Source: Virgibacillus_F sp049310925
Lineage (GTDB): Bacteria > Bacillota > Bacilli > Bacillales > Amphibacillaceae
NCBI RefSeq assembly: GCF_049310925.1
Contig: NZ_JBMERP010000001.1
Span: 124,001-188,000 of the forward strand
Direction of reading: 5' to 3'
DNA: 64,000 nucleotides
Shown here: positions 61,355 to 64,000 of the stretch, in pieces
Layout of the letters: each line of letters starts with the position of its first letter
How positions within the stretch are numbered: the first letter of the stretch is position 1
Program-made: the position numbers and the translations under genes
The notes under the pieces: generated by a model
Databases searched by the model: none
Seen by the model: the letters and a program-made list of their open reading frames with translations, nothing else
What the model was told of the DNA's origin: nothing

Positions 61355-61933
61355 ATGGATGAACAAAACAAAGATAATACAGTTACAAAAGATGAAGAAG
61401 TAATAGAAAATATTGAGCCAGAGGATATGGAAATTAATAATTCAGAAGAACACCTTGGTTCAGATGAAAGTAAAATGGAAACACTAAAAGAAGAAGTAGA
61501 AAAGTTACAAAATGAAAAAGAAGAAGTGTATCAAAAGATGTTACGCATACAAGCAGAGTTTGATAACTATAAAAAACGCTCAATGCGTGAAAAAGAGACA
61601 ACAAATAAATATAAGTCTCAAGACATCGTGAATGATTTGTTGCCTGCTATAGATAATTTCGAGCGTGCTCTTCAAGTAGATGTATCAGAAGCACAGGATA
61701 GCTTTGTTGAAGGAATCTCGATGGTTTATAGAATGCTGAAAGATGCTCTAAAGTCACATAATGTGGAAGAAATTGAGACTGTAGGAAAAGAATTTGATCC
61801 TAATTTACATCACGCAGTAATGCAAGCTGAGGATGATGAGGCAGAAGCAAACACTGTAGTAGAGGAAATGCAAAAAGGTTATATGCTTAAAGACCGAGTA
61901 ATTCGACCAGCGATGGTCAAAGTAAATAAATAA
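61355..61933 (+). CDS. grpE: Nucleotide exchange factor GrpE
   Basis: The 192-residue protein has an acidic N terminus, a long coiled coil at about 40-90, and the conserved beta domain (VGKEFDPNLHHAVMQ and GYMLKDRVIRPAMVKV). It releases ADP from DnaK. ATG 61355, ten bases after AGGAGGTG, is preferred to the GTG at 61346, which overlaps the ribosome site. Confidence 0.95.
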   Translation: MDEQNKDNTVTKDEEVIENIEPEDMEINNSEEHLGSDESKMETLKEEVEKLQNEKEEVYQKMLRIQAEFDNYKKRSMREKETTNKYKSQDIVNDLLPAIDNFERALQVDVSEAQDSFVEGISMVYRMLKDALKSHNVEEIETVGKEFDPNLHHAVMQAEDDEAEANTVVEEMQKGYMLKDRVIRPAMVKVNK

Positions 61934-61968
61934 TAGATTAGGTAAAGTAGTGAAGGAGGAAATTAACA

Positions 61969-63807
61969 ATGGGAAAAATTATTGGTATTGACTTAGGAAC
62001 AACAAACTCATGTGTTTCAGTAATGGAAGGTGGAGAAGCGGTAGTAATCCCCAATCCGGAAGGGAACCGCACCACACCATCTGTTGTCGCATTCAAAAAT
62101 GGTGAACGTCAAGTAGGTGAGGTTGCTAAAAGACAAGCAATCACAAATCCAAATACGATTCAATCAATCAAGCGTCATATGGGTACGGATTACAGCGTTA
62201 AAATTGATGATAAAGAATTCACGCCACAAGAGGTTTCTGCAATCATATTACAGCACATTAAATCGTACGCAGAAGATTACTTAGGTGATAAAGTTGAAAA
62301 GGCTGTTATTACAGTACCAGCCTACTTTAATGATGCAGAGCGCCAAGCAACAAAAGATGCTGGTAAAATTGCTGGACTTGAAGTAGAGCGTATTATTAAC
62401 GAACCAACTGCTGCAGCATTAGCATACGGTATCGACAAAGAAGATCAAGACCAAACAATTTTAGTTTATGATTTAGGTGGCGGTACTTTTGACGTTTCTA
62501 TTCTAGACATTGGTGACGGTACTTTCGAAGTTGTTTCAACTGCCGGTGATAACCGTCTTGGTGGAGATGATTTTGATGAAGTAATCATAAAACATATGGT
62601 AGCTGAATTTAAGAAAGAAAATGGAATTGATCTTTCTAAAGATAAAATGGCAACACAACGTTTGAAAGATGCTGCTGAGAAAGCTAAGAAAGATCTTTCT
62701 GGAGTTGCTCAAACGCAAGTATCTTTACCATTTATCACTGCCGGTGATGCTGGGCCGCTACACCTTGAAATGAACTTAACACGAGCTAAATTTGAAGAGC
62801 TATCCTCAGATTTAGTAGAACGTACTATGGTTCCAACTCGTAAAGCTTTAAAGGATGCTAATTTATCTTCGAAAGATATTCATAAAGTAATCCTAGTGGG
62901 TGGTTCTACACGAATTCCAGCTGTTCAGGAAGCAATAAAACGCGAAACTGGTAAAGAACCTTCTAGAGGAGTAAACCCTGATGAAGTAGTAGCTCTAGGT
63001 GCTGCAATTCAGGCCGGGGTACTACAAGGTGATGTTAAGGATGTTGTGTTATTGGATGTAACACCACTATCACTAGGTATCGAAACAATGGGAAGCGTAT
63101 TTACAAAATTGATTGAACGAAATACAACAATACCAACAAGTCATTCTCAAACATTCTCAACAGCAGCTGATAATCAAACAGCAGTTGACATTCACGTACT
63201 ACAAGGTGAAAGAGAAATGGCTGCTGATAACAAGACCCTTGGCCGTTTCCAATTGACGGATATTCCACCAGCACCACGTGGTGTTCCACAGATTGAAGTT
63301 TCATTTGACATTGATGCGAATGGTATTGTTAATGTTCGTGCCAAGGATATGGGAACAAATAAAGAGCACTCTATCACAATCAAGTCTTCTTCAGGTCTAT
63401 CAGATGAGGAAGTAGAACGCATGGTGCAAGAAGCAGAAGAAAATGCTGAAGGTGATAAGAAGCGCCGTGAAGAAGTTGAGTTACGTAATGAAGCGGATCA
63501 ACTAATCTTTACAACAGATAAAACAATTAAAGACTTAGGCGAAAAAGTTTCTGACGAAGAAAAAGAAAAAGCAGAAGCTGCAAAAGAGGAATTAAAAACA
63601 GCTATTGAATCTGATGACTTAGAAGAAATTAAAACTAAAAAAGAAGCACTTCAAGAACAGGTTCAACAGTTATCAGTTAAGATGTATGAGCAAATGCAGC
63701 AGGACGCACAGGCTGAAGAAGGTCAAGAAGGTAACAAGGAAGAAGATGTCGAGGACGCTGACTATGAAGAAGTCAACGACGAAGACAAAGACAAAGATAA
63801 AAAATAA
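61969..63807 (+). CDS. dnaK: Hsp70 chaperone DnaK
   Basis: The 612-residue chaperone has the ATPase signatures GIDLGTTNSCVSV at residue 5 and VYDLGGGTFDVSI near 166. The phosphate-loop ILVGGSTRIPAVQ is near 308. The linker with VLLDVTPLS precedes the substrate domain. The C-terminal tail from about 575 is very acidic. The short Firmicutes form lacks a segment in the ATPase domain. GGAGG precedes the ATG. A terminator follows, so dnaJ, if next, may need read-through or its own promoter. Confidence 0.97.
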   Translation: MGKIIGIDLGTTNSCVSVMEGGEAVVIPNPEGNRTTPSVVAFKNGERQVGEVAKRQAITNPNTIQSIKRHMGTDYSVKIDDKEFTPQEVSAIILQHIKSYAEDYLGDKVEKAVITVPAYFNDAERQATKDAGKIAGLEVERIINEPTAAALAYGIDKEDQDQTILVYDLGGGTFDVSILDIGDGTFEVVSTAGDNRLGGDDFDEVIIKHMVAEFKKENGIDLSKDKMATQRLKDAAEKAKKDLSGVAQTQVSLPFITAGDAGPLHLEMNLTRAKFEELSSDLVERTMVPTRKALKDANLSSKDIHKVILVGGSTRIPAVQEAIKRETGKEPSRGVNPDEVVALGAAIQAGVLQGDVKDVVLLDVTPLSLGIETMGSVFTKLIERNTTIPTSHSQTFSTAADNQTAVDIHVLQGEREMAADNKTLGRFQLTDIPPAPRGVPQIEVSFDIDANGIVNVRAKDMGTNKEHSITIKSSSGLSDEEVERMVQEAEENAEGDKKRREEVELRNEADQLIFTTDKTIKDLGEKVSDEEKEKAEAAKEELKTAIESDDLEEIKTKKEALQEQVQQLSVKMYEQMQQDAQAEEGQEGNKEEDVEDADYEEVNDEDKDKDKK

Positions 63808-63817
63808 TAAGTGATAC

Positions 63818-63858
63818 AAAAAAGTCAAAGTCAGGAGTTCCTTGGCTTTGGCTTTTTT
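63818..63858 (+). terminator. Terminator after dnaK
   Basis: AAAAAGTCAAAG pairs with CTTTGGCTTTTTT with small mismatches, ten bases after the dnaK stop region. Confidence 0.8.
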
Positions 63859-63867
63859 CTAAATTGT

Positions 63868-63994
63868 CTAGCTATGCGGGCTAGAGCCTCGAGTCATAGT
63901 CAATAGACACTACGAGTAAAAAGAGTATTACTCTACGGTCTCTTGTCTATGCTTGTCGTCTCTGAGCAAGCCCGCTCCGCTTTTCTGTCTAGCT
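63868..63994 (-). repeat. Dispersed repeat family III, copy Y
   Basis: The reverse complement matches 26100-26228 over about 115 bp. The outer arms read GCGGGCT and AGCCCGC, where the other copy has ATGGGCT and AGCCCAT. An inner CATAGACA/TGTCTAT pairing is also possible. The window ends just beyond it. Confidence 0.85.
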
Positions 63995-64000
63995 GCGGTT

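Overview
The window is a chromosomal segment of a low-GC, endospore-forming Gram-positive bacterium of the Bacillaceae. Gene order follows the Bacillus subtilis comN-secDF to dnaK block closely, and sporulation genes (sigK, gpr, spoIIP, rsfA, sda) are present. A six-gene Mrp Na+/H+ antiporter operon and dispersed GC-richer intergenic repeats suggest a moderately halophilic or alkali-tolerant relative of Oceanobacillus, Virgibacillus or Lentibacillus. The genus is an inference; there is no rRNA in the window.

Layout. 0.1-2.7 kb: comN and secDF. 2.8-4.3 kb: an IS200/IS605-type tnpB unit without tnpA, inserted between secDF and the lapA-like gene. 4.4-10.7 kb: lapA-like gene, recJ, apt, relA, dtd. 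10.7-15.5 kb: a cell-wall amidase, a 57-codon ORF, and a T-box-controlled hisS-aspS operon. 15.6-18 kb: 6S RNA, then rsfA and rarA on the minus strand. 18.2-25.8 kb: cymR, iscS, mnmA, a TPR gene, recD2, a zinc-ribbon protein and an AI-2E family membrane protein. 25.8-36.6 kb: T-box-controlled alaS, ireB, ruvX, yrzB, mltG, trmR, udk, greA, yrrS, mtnN, yrhC and sigK. 36.7-42.1 kb: mrpACDEFG on the minus strand, with no mrpB. 42.3-47.9 kb: sda with a DnaA-box cluster, then yqeG-yqeH-aroE-yhbY-nadD-yqeK-rsfS-yqeM. 48-51.6 kb: comEA-comEB-comEC. 51.8-56.6 kb: yqzM, holA, rpsT, gpr, spoIIP, yqxA. 57-63.8 kb: lepA, hemW, and hrcA-grpE-dnaK preceded by a CIRCE operator.

Most genes are housekeeping: translation (two T-box tRNA synthetase units, tRNA-modifying enzymes, ribosome assembly factors), recombination and replication, stress (stringent response, CIRCE regulon), competence and sporulation. 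The less ordinary content is between the genes. Three unrelated families of dispersed intergenic repeats occur, one showing paired changes that preserve a stem. There is a cluster of DnaA boxes at the sda promoter, a T-box whose specifier overlaps Asp and His codons, and at least three terminator hairpins built into the ends of coding sequences. I did not find a clearly new multi-gene system. The strongest leads are the missing mrpB, the repeat families and the overlapping specifier.
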